Below are positions 1-6,508 of a stretch of 9,498 nucleotides of DNA, in pieces. This DNA is from Anaerolineales bacterium (lineage in GTDB: Bacteria; Chloroflexota; Anaerolineae; Anaerolineales; Villigracilaceae). How positions within the stretch are numbered: position 1 is the first letter of the stretch; each line of letters begins with the position of its first letter. Below the pieces are notes generated by a model. That model was not told the origin of the DNA. It did no database searches and was given only the letters and a program-made list of their open reading frames with translations. The stretch spans positions 1 to 9,498 of the forward strand of contig JAICQC010000166.1 of the NCBI GenBank assembly GCA_025938055.1, in the 5' to 3' direction. The translations under genes and the position numbers were made by a program.

Positions 1-154
1 CAGGTTGCGAGGGATCGGGCTCGGGGGGATTTGATTCTTTCTTCTGAAATCGGGAGAGCATGGAAGGCATGAGCATGGACAACAGTTCGTTTTCCTCTTC
101 ATCATTCCATTGAAGCAGGTCGTTAAGATTGGTTTGCCATCGGGATGCAGGCAT
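1..154 (-). CDS. Partial CDS downstream of Hsp20, product unknown (3' end outside window)
   Basis: An ATG at 154-152 opens a frame that stays open for 51 codons to the left edge, so only the N-terminus is visible. It begins MPASRWQTNLNDLLQWNDEE, continues with an acidic and Leu/Met-rich helix-like stretch, and then a Pro/Glu/Ser-rich segment that looks like a linker. It starts 5 nt after the stop codon of the Hsp20 gene on the same strand, so the two are probably co-transcribed. The Shine-Dalgarno match is weak (AAGG about 13 nt upstream), which would fit translational coupling to the Hsp20 gene. I do not recognise the family from this fragment. The acidic start plus linker could precede a catalytic domain such as an ATPase, but nothing visible proves that. 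Confidence 0.6.
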   Translation of the reverse strand, partial: MPASRWQTNLNDLLQWNDEEENELLSMLMPSMLSRFQKKESNPPEPDPSQP

Positions 155-159
155 AACGA

Positions 160-558
160 TTAAACAACCTTATCCTGCTTCGAATTTACTTTTGGAAGAG
201 TGATCACTAAGAATCCATCCTTATATTCTGCTTTTGCCTTTTCTATATCCACCACCACCGGGACTTCAACTGCGATCTCAAATTTGCCGAAACGGATTTC
301 CATTTGATGATAGGCTCGCCGCTCAGCAAGGTCGGGGCGCTTGCCCCGGATCAGGAGGATATTGTTCTCGAATGCCACTTCGAAATCCTCATCCCGCATC
401 CCGGCAATTTCAACTTTTGTCACCCAGCTTTCTTCGGTCTCATAAATATCAGTTGGCGGACTCCAGGTCGTCGAACGAACGTGCCAGGTGAGTGTATGAA
501 GAATCTCACGCCGTGTTTCTGAAGTCGTTGAAAAAGACTTGCGTACTATGGTAGGCAT
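160..558 (-). CDS. Hsp20 / alpha-crystallin family small heat-shock protein
   Basis: Predicted 132-residue ATP-independent holdase chaperone of the cytoplasm, which binds unfolding proteins until ATP-dependent chaperones act. The alpha-crystallin domain covers about residues 34-123. It opens with W-S-P-P-T-D-I-Y-E, has the typical V-E-I-A-G-M turn and the L-x-I-x-G-K-R strand, and closes with the family signature AEYKDGFLVITLPK (A-x-x-x-[N/D]-G-x-L). The N-terminal arm is short, and I see no C-terminal I-x-I anchoring motif: the tail is only VNSKQDKVV. The start at 558 is preferred over a longer in-frame start at 585 because AAGGAG lies 9 nt upstream of it and the longer version adds nine non-family residues. 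A second gene follows after 5 nt. Family call is secure; the client range cannot be read from sequence. Confidence 0.93.
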   Translation of the reverse strand: MPTIVRKSFSTTSETRREILHTLTWHVRSTTWSPPTDIYETEESWVTKVEIAGMRDEDFEVAFENNILLIRGKRPDLAERRAYHQMEIRFGKFEIAVEVPVVVDIEKAKAEYKDGFLVITLPKVNSKQDKVV

Positions 559-587
559 TACAACCTTCTCCTTACTGACTGTCAAAC

Positions 588-612
588 GGCAGGAAGGATA
601 AATACTCCTGCC
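588..612 (-). promoter_or_regulatory. Inverted repeat in the Hsp20 5' leader
   Basis: Perfect 7-bp arms (GGCAGGA at 588-594, TCCTGCC at 606-612) flank an 11-nt loop about 30 nt upstream of the Hsp20 start codon. On the mRNA strand, a TCCTT in the loop/right-arm side (complement of 594-598) could instead pair with AAGGA of the ribosome binding site (complement of 569-573), so two alternative folds are possible. It may be a leader hairpin, an operator, or chance. No CIRCE element (TTAGCACTC-N9-GAGTGCTAA) was found. Confidence 0.3.
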
Positions 613-783
613 CGGATCTGGACTTTATTACAGGGAATGAAGCATTGCACAGCAATTTCTGTGAATTATACTTCCAATATGCCTGGCTTGAAGGGAGATG
701 TGCCTTGGCGACAGCGAATTTTCGATACTTACTGCGAAAACACTGAGCTTTGCAAGCTTTTGTGGCTTTGTACAGTACGAGAA

Positions 784-792
784 TGATATAAT
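784..792 (+). promoter_or_regulatory. Candidate extended -10 promoter
   Basis: TGATATAAT matches the extended -10 consensus (TGn followed by TATAAT) exactly. No good -35 box lies at the standard distance, which extended -10 promoters can tolerate. It points toward the AhpD-like gene but would give a leader of roughly 280 nt. The surrounding DNA is AT-rich, so a chance match is possible. Confidence 0.35.
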
Positions 793-929
793 TTTTGCAA
801 GTAATATAGTATAGCCTCATTGAATGGATCCTGGCAGGTCCGCCCCCTTTGCCATCACATCATAATACCTGCAGCATGTTTTGCCATGCTGGAACAGGAG
901 CAAACAATTGACGCTGCTCATGCGCTCAG

Positions 930-957
930 TTGTGAACAGATAGACTGCGGCTATACT
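930..957 (+). promoter_or_regulatory. Candidate promoter for the AhpD-like gene
   Basis: TTGTGA (930-935) and TATACT (952-957) are separated by 16 bp, giving 4/6 and 5/6 matches to the sigma-70 consensus. Transcription would start near 964, about 120 nt before the start codon of the AhpD-like gene. It is closer to the gene than the extended -10 at 784-792. Neither is proven. Confidence 0.35.
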
Positions 958-1082
958 TTGCTGGTTGAACGGTTTCATGAGAACGCACCGAGCCATGGTG
1001 GGGCTGCCCCATCCAAACGCGATTGCAAGGGAATAACAGTACTGACCATCGTATTGAATTCATAACTTGGAGGTGTTTTCAG

Positions 1083-1445
1083 ATGATCGAGTGGAATGCA
1101 TATCATGACCAGGTGCGCAAGGGAATTGCGGAGATTGGACGCGCCAACCCGGAAATTGTCCGTGGTTATCGAATGCTGGGAGATGCAGGCAAGAAAACCG
1201 ATCTGCTCGGACCCAAGATCCGTGAGTTGATCGCGCTGGCAGTGGCAGTCACCGTTCAGTGTGATGGCTGTATCGTCGTCCATACCGAAGCGGCGCTGAA
1301 GAATGGCGCGACGGAGCAGGAAATCATCGAAGCGTTGGGCGTAGCCATTACCGTAAAGACAGGGTCGGCACTTATCTATTCGACCCGAGTCATGGATGCG
1401 GTCAAGGCAAAGTCTGAGCAGTCCAGTACTTCATCAGAAGGTTAA
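1083..1445 (+). CDS. Carboxymuconolactone decarboxylase / AhpD-like protein
   Basis: Predicted 120-residue all-helical cytoplasmic protein of the CMD/AhpD superfamily. The redox motif C60-D-G-C63-x-x-x-H67 is the CxxCxxxH pattern of AhpD-type disulfide reductases, followed by the usual E-A-A-L-x-x-G-A-T-x-x-E-I-x-E-A-L helix and a V-K-T-G-S-A-L-I-Y segment. This makes peroxidase or disulfide reductase activity more likely than a true decarboxylase reaction, although the physiological partner is unknown. The start at 1083 is chosen because GGAGGT sits 8 nt upstream; the frame is open further upstream to 1023, but those residues are not family-like. The Ser-rich tail SEQSSTSSEG looks disordered. 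A broken ABM-like gene begins 19 nt downstream and was probably co-transcribed. Confidence 0.9.
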   Translation: MIEWNAYHDQVRKGIAEIGRANPEIVRGYRMLGDAGKKTDLLGPKIRELIALAVAVTVQCDGCIVVHTEAALKNGATEQEIIEALGVAITVKTGSALIYSTRVMDAVKAKSEQSSTSSEG

Positions 1446-1464
1446 TCCGAAAGGAAACATGATC

Positions 1465-1760
1465 ATGTATGCCAGAGTGACAACAACGCAGTTCTCGCCC
1501 TACCGGCTGGACGAGGCGATCAGCATCGACCGGGATCATACCTTGCCAGCGGCTCAGCAACAGGATGGCTTCAAGGGTTACCTGATGCTGGTTGATCGCA
1601 GTACAGGCAGGATATTACGATCACTCTGTGGGAGGAAGAATCCGACCGACAGGTGACGGGTCCCAACAGTGAGTATTATCGGGATGCGCTAGGCAAAATC
1701 GTGCCGCTTCTGACAGATGCTCCCACAGTCGAAGATCTCGAAATCGTAATTCTGGTGTGA
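1465..1760 (+). pseudogene. ABM-like (dimeric alpha/beta barrel) protein gene, frameshifted
   Basis: Two adjoining frames read as one small alpha/beta-barrel protein of about 98 residues. The first, from ATG 1465 (AAGGA 9 nt upstream), gives MYARVTTTQF, then D-E-A-I, A-A-Q-Q-Q-D-G-F-K-G-Y-L-M-L-V-D-R-S-T-G up to 1608. If read on, that frame leaves the family pattern (RILRSLCGRKN) and stops at 1656. One base back, the frame from 1608 continues QDITITLWEEESD, E-Y-Y-R-D-A, and ends E-D-L-E-I-V-I-L-V with TGA at 1758-1760. The G-F-K-G-Y / T-L-W-E / E-Y-Y pattern is typical of antibiotic-biosynthesis-monooxygenase-like domains. Loss of one base near 1606-1609 explains the data. No canonical slippery heptamer is present, so programmed shifting is unlikely; a sequencing error is possible. 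Confidence 0.8.
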
Positions 1761-1806
1761 TGCTGCTGGCTGTTGAGAATGCAGCCCAAACTGAAAGGAG
1801 GCTGTG

Positions 1807-1839
1807 ATGGATTACGCCGCCCTTCCGACTTGGTTTTGA
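1807..1839 (+). other. Ten-codon reading frame with strong ribosome binding site
   Basis: AAAGGAGG lies 5 nt upstream of an ATG that encodes only MDYAALPTWF before TGA. Shifted by one base, the DNA continues RLGFELIEEPKS and then stops. It sits 46 nt after the broken ABM-like gene. It could be the decayed start of another small gene, a leader peptide, or chance. A hairpin with arms TGCCCC (1904-1909) and GGGGCA (1914-1919) follows without a T-run. The rest of 1761-1979 shows nothing else. Confidence 0.2.
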
Positions 1840-1979
1840 ACTGATAGAGGAACCCAAATCCTGAGCCAGGCAAATCGAAACATTTATGGGCGAGTTGAGC
1901 AACTGCCCCATTGGGGGCAACCCTGCACCTGTAATGTATCTTTTACATCCGTTCATGGTCTTGTAGGTGGAAAGGATAA

Positions 1980-2555
1980 ATGGATCGCATGAGAACCAAA
2001 ATTTTTTGGATTACCTCCCTTGTTTTTGGGCTCATCTCCTGCACACCCCCAGCTGAAACAGCAACTGCGGCGGCAAGCTCGACGCCAATACTACCAACAA
2101 GTACAGCCCTGCCCAGGTACACGGCTGCGCCCCGTATGACTAACACACCTCGCACACCCAGGATCGAACTGCTCCGTTCAAACCTGCTTGATGCGGTTGC
2201 GAGTGAGTTACTTGGCATTGAGCATGTCAGCTCGGTGTCGCGGGTACGTTTCAACGAAGGTGCACTCGAGATCAAACTGGAGACCAAATCGCTCAGCCAG
2301 GATCAACTCACAGAGGTTTCCTGGGTGGTAGTCCGAATGTTTTCCACCCAGTTGGTGGGGATAGGCAAAGAGACTCTCGAAGCGGTGGCAGGTGGTCCGC
2401 CAGCCATTGCTCTGACAATCTTCACAGCCGAGGGCAATTATCGCTATGAATCTGTGACCGATTGGGATACCCTCACGCGGCTCGCTGCAAAAACGATTTC
2501 TTCCGAAGAATGGATGGTTTTATCGGAGGCAAAATACGGGCCATCGGGTGATTAA
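1980..2555 (+). CDS. Predicted lipoprotein of unknown function
   Basis: A 191-residue exported protein. The N-terminus has a basic n-region (R5, K7), a hydrophobic core IFWITSLVFGL and a lipobox L-I-S-C21, so signal peptidase II should cleave before C21 and anchor the protein by lipid. Residues 22-61 are a Thr/Pro/Ala-rich linker. The remaining roughly 130 residues form a soluble alpha/beta domain (for example V-S-R-V-R-F-N-E-G-A-L-E-I-K-L and A-I-A-L-T-I-F-T-A-E-G-N-Y-R-Y), with no motif I recognise. An AAGGA lies close to the first ATG; a second ATG at 1989 is an equally plausible start and keeps the signal peptide. A strong terminator follows 23 nt after the stop. The linker style is common in Anaerolineae envelope proteins. 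Confidence 0.8.
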   Translation: MDRMRTKIFWITSLVFGLISCTPPAETATAAASSTPILPTSTALPRYTAAPRMTNTPRTPRIELLRSNLLDAVASELLGIEHVSSVSRVRFNEGALEIKLETKSLSQDQLTEVSWVVVRMFSTQLVGIGKETLEAVAGGPPAIALTIFTAEGNYRYESVTDWDTLTRLAAKTISSEEWMVLSEAKYGPSGD

Positions 2556-2578
2556 CCAGCAAGCTGAATCCTTAACTG

Positions 2579-2613
2579 AAAGCCACCATACCGTGTGTAT
2601 GGTGGCTTTTTTT
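2579..2613 (+). terminator. Rho-independent terminator after the lipoprotein gene
   Basis: Perfect 13-bp arms (2579-2591 and 2597-2609) around a CGTGT loop, with a run of seven T from 2607 to 2613. It closes the rightward unit that ends with the lipoprotein gene. Confidence 0.93.
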
Positions 2614-2703
2614 CTAGCTTATCGCGCTCATAACCAAGAGGTTGGAAGATTCCGGGCTGCATCTTTGATGATGGACTATTTATCTTATTTTTACCAATCC
2701 AGT

Positions 2704-2709
2704 TATAAT
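2704..2709 (+). promoter_or_regulatory. Candidate -10 box for the phosphodiesterase gene
   Basis: A perfect TATAAT lies between the upstream terminator and the phosphodiesterase gene, about 135 nt before its start. The segment at the expected -35 distance (TATCTT near 2681) is a poor match, so this is only a candidate. A promoter is expected here because a strong terminator separates the two units. Confidence 0.35.
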
Positions 2710-2844
2710 ACGGGAACCGATCGAATTCGTCTGCAATCCCTGCTCACCTAACTGCCAATGTGTCGTTTTCGGTCCGTTTTTAATTAAGGTCAGTTGCCAT
2801 CTTCTGGCGAAACCACTTCCAATTGAAAGGCTTTGATACCCACC

Positions 2845-3651
2845 ATGAGCAAAGTAATCCTGATTATGTCTGATGCCCTGCGCTATGATGTGGCGAGGTC
2901 CCATATGGGGTTTCTGGGACACCTTGTGGAAACCAAGCAGGCAACGCTGTATAAGATCATCGGTGAGCTACCCAGCATGTCGCGTCCCATGTATGAAACC
3001 ATCCATACCGGCATGCCAACCAGTGAGCATGGGATCGTTGCAAATACCATTCTGCGGCGCTCGACGATGCCAAATATCTTTCAATGCGTGGTGGACGCGG
3101 GCAGGGTTAGCGCTGCCGTGGCGTATTATTGGGTATCCGAATTGTATAATCGAGCACCATTTAATTGGATTGACGATAAGGAAGTGGACGATGATGGATT
3201 GCTCGTCCAACACGGACGTTTTCACAGAACGGATGATTATCCAGACGAGGAATCGTTCGCCTCAGCGGCGCTCCTTGTGCGGAAGTTTTCGCCCGATTAC
3301 CTGCTGCTTCACCCCGTCATGATGGATTACACGGGCGAAACCTATGGTTCCGATTCAAAGCAGTATCGCAGGCAGGCGATCAAGCAGGATGTACTCCTTG
3401 GCACGGTCTTTACGGAATGGCAGGAACGCGGTTACACCATCCTGGTCACGGGCGATCATGGAATTAATAGTGATGGGCATCATGGTGGGACTGCACTTGA
3501 GCAGCGTGAAGTGCCGTTGTTCGTCATCCCGCCAGATAGAAAGGGCAAAGGCGATACCGGTGAAACTGTCTCCCATCTGAATATCGCACCCACGATACTG
3601 AAGCTACTCGATATCCCCATTCCTTCAACGATGAAGATGAAACCTTTGTGA
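2845..3651 (+). CDS. Alkaline-phosphatase-superfamily phosphodiesterase / nucleotide pyrophosphatase-like protein
   Basis: A 268-residue metal-dependent hydrolase of the type I phosphodiesterase/alkaline phosphatase fold. In order: V-I-L-I-M-S-D10-A-L-R-Y-D with the first metal ligand; P-S-M-S-R-P (43-48), where S44 or S46 would be the nucleophile; the conserved H-T-G-M-P-T-S-E-H-G block (54-63); M-D161-Y-T-G-E165-T-Y-G; and V-T-G-D204-H205-G with H213 in the following H-G-G. In most relatives the fourth block reads D-x-x-G-H-x-x-G, so a Glu replaces the usual His ligand at 165. No signal peptide or membrane segment, so it is probably cytoplasmic. The ATG at 2845 gives a clean N-terminus, but its AAAGG is about 14 nt away; a TTG at 2833 is the alternative. 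Substrate unknown. It stands alone between two terminators. Confidence 0.85.
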   Translation: MSKVILIMSDALRYDVARSHMGFLGHLVETKQATLYKIIGELPSMSRPMYETIHTGMPTSEHGIVANTILRRSTMPNIFQCVVDAGRVSAAVAYYWVSELYNRAPFNWIDDKEVDDDGLLVQHGRFHRTDDYPDEESFASAALLVRKFSPDYLLLHPVMMDYTGETYGSDSKQYRRQAIKQDVLLGTVFTEWQERGYTILVTGDHGINSDGHHGGTALEQREVPLFVIPPDRKGKGDTGETVSHLNIAPTILKLLDIPIPSTMKMKPL

Positions 3652-3678
3652 AGCTTCATATGCCAGTGAACGTATGTC

Positions 3679-3720
3679 AAAGAGGGTCTGGATTGTGCAA
3701 TCCAGACCCTCTTTTTCTTT
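3679..3720 (+). terminator. Rho-independent terminator after the phosphodiesterase gene
   Basis: Perfect 16-bp arms (3679-3694 and 3699-3714) with a GTGC loop, followed by a T-rich tail (TTTTTCTTT). On the opposite strand the hairpin is followed by only three T, so it could act weakly for the converging leftward operon as well. Confidence 0.93.
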
Positions 3721-3722
3721 AG

Positions 3723-3747
3723 AGGAAGACGAGCTTGGAGTCTTCCT
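3723..3747 (-). repeat. Inverted repeat at the 3' end of the leftward operon
   Basis: Perfect 8-bp arms AGGAAGAC (3723-3730) and GTCTTCCT (3740-3747) with a 9-nt loop, 35 nt past the stop codon of the fused dehydrogenase. It lacks a T-run on the minus strand, so it is not a standard intrinsic terminator. It may be a 3'-end hairpin that stabilises the message or assists the neighbouring 3679-3714 stem. Confidence 0.4.
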
Positions 3748-3781
3748 GCAGATCCATGTCAACCTCGATACGTCTCATTTT

Positions 3782-6475
3782 TCATTGCTCAGCAACCGCA
3801 ACCTTCAAAGGCTCGCCCGAAAAATCCACACGTTTTGCCCACTCGTCTGAAATATTTATGGACGTGTTCGCAAGAAGGCGCCTGAATTTCTGACTGTGCA
3901 AAACCTTGGAACCCTGGCTGACCTTCAAAATTGCGTGATCGCGGAAATCATGCGAGCGGATGCGGAATCGACCCGGCAAGGCATCGGGGCTGAGGGCGCT
4001 AGGGCAGATCCAGTCCAGCGGCGTTTCGGCATGGACCTCGAGCCTACGCCCGTTCCATCCGGCAGTTTCCAGAAACCGCGCGATAGAACGCGCCGCGCTT
4101 CGACCCTCCAACGCTGCCCAGTCTGCCGTTTCAACGCCGCGTAATAGATTCCCGGCGGCGAAGATTCCTTGCTGTGATGTACGAAATCGCGAATCCACTT
4201 GTGGACCGAGTGCAGGTTTGCCCGTTTGTACATCAGCTTTTCTGGCAAGTTCGTTTTCGGGAATCCAATCGCCAGTGAAAACAATTGTGTCACACTCAAT
4301 GACCTGGGTTTTGCCTGAATCCAGATCGGTTATTTCGATCCCTTCCACTCGTTGAGTACCAAAGATATTCGTTACGCGTTTATTGATGAGGATCGGTGCT
4401 CGAGCAAGGATATCGCTAAAGAGGATTTTCGCCGGTAAAAACACAGGGAGATAAAGTTGATGATGCGGCAACTCGGTAATCAGGTTCAGGACACGTACTC
4501 CGGCATGCATGAGCGTTAGCACAACGGAAAGGCTGACTCTTTCCGCGCCGATAATCACCGCGCGTTTTCCAACAGGCAATTCGTGTTCATACACAAATCG
4601 CTGCAACGAGCCTGTGGTGAAGATTCCCTGTGGGCGACGACCGGGAACGAGCCGCGCGGAACGAGGTCTCTCGCGTACGCCGGTTGCCAGCAAAACCGAT
4701 TTTGCCTCGATGATCCCTATTCCGTCTGGAGAGGTGAATTGTAATGAGCGCAAGCCGCCGTCCCCGGCGGCGTTATCCCAACCTGTGATTGTTGTTGACG
4801 TATGAATCTTGATGCCTGCCCGAGCAGCCATTTCCCGGTATTTGCGCGCGTAAGATGGACCCGTCATCACACGATGCAAGTCGGTGAGACCAAAGCCAAT
4901 ATGCCCACACATGCGCGGGATGCCGCCTGCTTCTGGTTCACGCTCTGCAACCATTACTTCTTTCACACCAAGTCTCTTTAATTCAAGAGCAGCAGCAAGT
5001 CCAGCAGGCCCTGCACCGATAATCAAAACATCACACGTCTTTGCGAGCCTTTGGGAAGCAATCCCCACTCGAGTAGGAGATTGCCTCGGGATTTCGATGC
5101 CAGCGTGTCTCAAGCCTCGCAATGACATAACGAGTGAGGCATGACAATTAAAACCCTGGCACCTTCCCTGCATGGCACGTGTTCTCCTGCGCAAGGCGTC
5201 CAATGTAGTCGCAGGGATGTCAGAACACGTTGCATCCTGAAGTTCGCCTAACGTCACGCGCTCGCAGTGACAGACAATCTGCCCATAATTGGGATTCTTT
5301 TCGATCAGTTCTGCATTCTGATAGGGTCGCAGAAATGATTCTCCGATATTGGGCATTCGGATCGTTTTGAATTCCGATTTGGGTTTTAACGCAACGCCGC
5401 CTTCCTTAAGCAAATCAGCCACATATTCGGCGATTCCCAGACTCCCCGAGATCCCTGTCGAGCGAATGCCGCCCACACAAATATATTGCTGATCGGCATG
5501 AAGAGTGATCTGATAATCACTATGCTCAGTCGCGGCGCGCAGACCCGCATACGTGGCGGTCACTTCCTCTTTAAGCAGATCGGGCAGAATCTTTTCCCCT
5601 TTTTCCAACAGGGACTGCAATCCGTTGGTACTTGTGTTGGTAGCAGTTTTATCTGGCAAATCCTCGGCAGTAGGTCCAAGCAGAACGTTGCCATAAATAG
5701 TTGGGCTAATGAGCACTCCCTTGGTAATGGAAGTTGGCACCGGTAACAGGACATGATTGACAAGCGGGCGCGCCAGCTTATCGTAGACAATCAACTCCCC
5801 GCGCCGTGGGGTGACCTTGAAATTCTTGTGACCAAAATGACGATTGATCTCATCTGAATACAAACCCGCTGCGTTGATGACCCATTTTGCCTGAATCTCT
5901 TCGCTTCCATTCGAAATTAGGGAAACATCATCTGTTTTCTTTATAGATGTCACAGCAAAATTTAATTTGAGTGAAACCCCATTCACAACTGCCTGTGTCG
6001 CGCAGGCGAGAGGAATCGTAAAGGTACACAGAATTCCTTCACCTGGGACAAACATGCCTCCCAATGCGCCTTCCCCCAGATGCGGCTCGCGTCGATAAAT
6101 TTCTTTGCTGCTGATGATATATACATCTGTGTCCCCATTTTTATGCGCCTTCTCCAAAAGTAATGGTAGCGCCTCGATTTGCTCCTGCGTCCACGCAATT
6201 AATAAACCACCTAAACGCTCAAATGGACTGCCCACTTCCACCATAAACTTTTCCAAGAGAGGGTAACTACGCTTTAACAATCCTGATTCAAGCGAACCCG
6301 GTGTCGCGTCATAGCCTGTATGCCAGAGCGCCGTGCTGGCTTTCGAAGTCCCCATCCCTACATCTGGTTTGGATTCAAGGAGAACTATATTTAGTTCATA
6401 ACGTGAGAGTTCACGTGCGATGGCAGAACCTGCTGCCCCTGCGCCGATGATGGCAACGTCGTACACTTGTGTCAT
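3782..6475 (-). CDS. Fused GlpA-like FAD dehydrogenase, BFD [2Fe-2S] domain and FAD/NAD oxidoreductase
   Basis: An 897-residue, three-part redox protein. Residues 5-360 are a DAO-fold FAD dehydrogenase of the GlpA/GlpO type: Rossmann motif GAGAAG (11-16), N-A-A-G-L-Y-S-D (201-208), and the R-S-T-G-I-S-G-S flavin loop (338-345). Residues 398-463 are a BFD-like [2Fe-2S] domain with C402-H-C404 and C439-x4-C444. Residues 481-805 are a pyridine-nucleotide-disulfide-type flavoprotein: GAGPAG (487-492), GGIPRMCGHIGFG (517-529), A-T-G-V-R-E-R-P, a degenerate NAD-binding turn I-I-G-A-E-R-V-S (641-648), and I-F-A-A-G-N (771-776). A further C-terminal domain of about 85 residues is unassigned. In many bacteria the two flavoproteins are separate neighbouring genes. 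The likely role is oxidation of a polyol phosphate with electron transfer through Fe-S. AAGGG lies 7 nt before the ATG, 33 nt after the kinase stop. Confidence 0.92.
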   Translation of the reverse strand: MTQVYDVAIIGAGAAGSAIARELSRYELNIVLLESKPDVGMGTSKASTALWHTGYDATPGSLESGLLKRSYPLLEKFMVEVGSPFERLGGLLIAWTQEQIEALPLLLEKAHKNGDTDVYIISSKEIYRREPHLGEGALGGMFVPGEGILCTFTIPLACATQAVVNGVSLKLNFAVTSIKKTDDVSLISNGSEEIQAKWVINAAGLYSDEINRHFGHKNFKVTPRRGELIVYDKLARPLVNHVLLPVPTSITKGVLISPTIYGNVLLGPTAEDLPDKTATNTSTNGLQSLLEKGEKILPDLLKEEVTATYAGLRAATEHSDYQITLHADQQYICVGGIRSTGISGSLGIAEYVADLLKEGGVALKPKSEFKTIRMPNIGESFLRPYQNAELIEKNPNYGQIVCHCERVTLGELQDATCSDIPATTLDALRRRTRAMQGRCQGFNCHASLVMSLRGLRHAGIEIPRQSPTRVGIASQRLAKTCDVLIIGAGPAGLAAALELKRLGVKEVMVAEREPEAGGIPRMCGHIGFGLTDLHRVMTGPSYARKYREMAARAGIKIHTSTTITGWDNAAGDGGLRSLQFTSPDGIGIIEAKSVLLATGVRERPRSARLVPGRRPQGIFTTGSLQRFVYEHELPVGKRAVIIGAERVSLSVVLTLMHAGVRVLNLITELPHHQLYLPVFLPAKILFSDILARAPILINKRVTNIFGTQRVEGIEITDLDSGKTQVIECDTIVFTGDWIPENELARKADVQTGKPALGPQVDSRFRTSQQGIFAAGNLLRGVETADWAALEGRSAARSIARFLETAGWNGRRLEVHAETPLDWICPSALSPDALPGRFRIRSHDFRDHAILKVSQGSKVLHSQKFRRLLANTSINISDEWAKRVDFSGEPLKVAVAEQ

Positions 6476-6508
6476 AAATTTTCCCTTGTGTTGAATGGAG
6501 AAATGACT

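Larger units (their letters stand above)
559..1082. other. Divergent intergenic region between Hsp20 and the AhpD-like gene
   Basis: No convincing gene lies here. Frames of about 80 codons exist on both strands, but they use TTG or poorly placed starts and have no recognisable domain. Contents seen: the inverted repeat at 588-612; an AT-rich stretch at about 781-812 with a perfect extended -10 on the plus strand; an inverted repeat with 7-bp arms CAGCATG/CATGCTG at 872-891; a candidate promoter at 930-957; and a small G+C hairpin TGGGG-CTG-CCCCA near 999-1011. The ribosome binding site GGAGGT of the AhpD-like gene is at 1069-1074. The promoters for both divergent units should lie here. Confidence 0.6.

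Noticed and set aside
768..780. Short symmetric GTAC-A-GTAC element as a regulator site
   Set aside because: Arms of four bases are too short to support and there is no second copy in the window.
572..820. Leftward 82-codon frame upstream of Hsp20
   Set aside because: Unusual composition, no ribosome binding site, and it overlaps the Hsp20 leader and translation start region.
820..1065. Open frame of 81 codons upstream of the AhpD-like gene
   Set aside because: It starts with TTG without a good ribosome binding site, has no recognisable domain, and spans predicted promoter elements and hairpins.
1606..1612. Programmed frameshift in the ABM-like gene
   Set aside because: The junction bases do not form an X-XXY-YYZ slippery heptamer and no stimulating stem-loop or upstream SD-like spacing is evident; one lost base is simpler.
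1904..1919. G+C hairpin TGCCCC/GGGGCA before the lipoprotein gene as a terminator
   Set aside because: Only 6 bp and no T-run follows on either strand.
1808..1966. Stop-interrupted frame (RLGFELIEEPKS, stop, then about 33 open codons) between the ABM-like gene and the lipoprotein
   Set aside because: It looks faintly protein-like and could be a decayed gene, but I see no family motif and cannot separate it from chance.
2548..2751. Rightward 67-codon frame after the lipoprotein gene
   Set aside because: It runs through the strong terminator hairpin and its T-run, so it is not a plausible gene.
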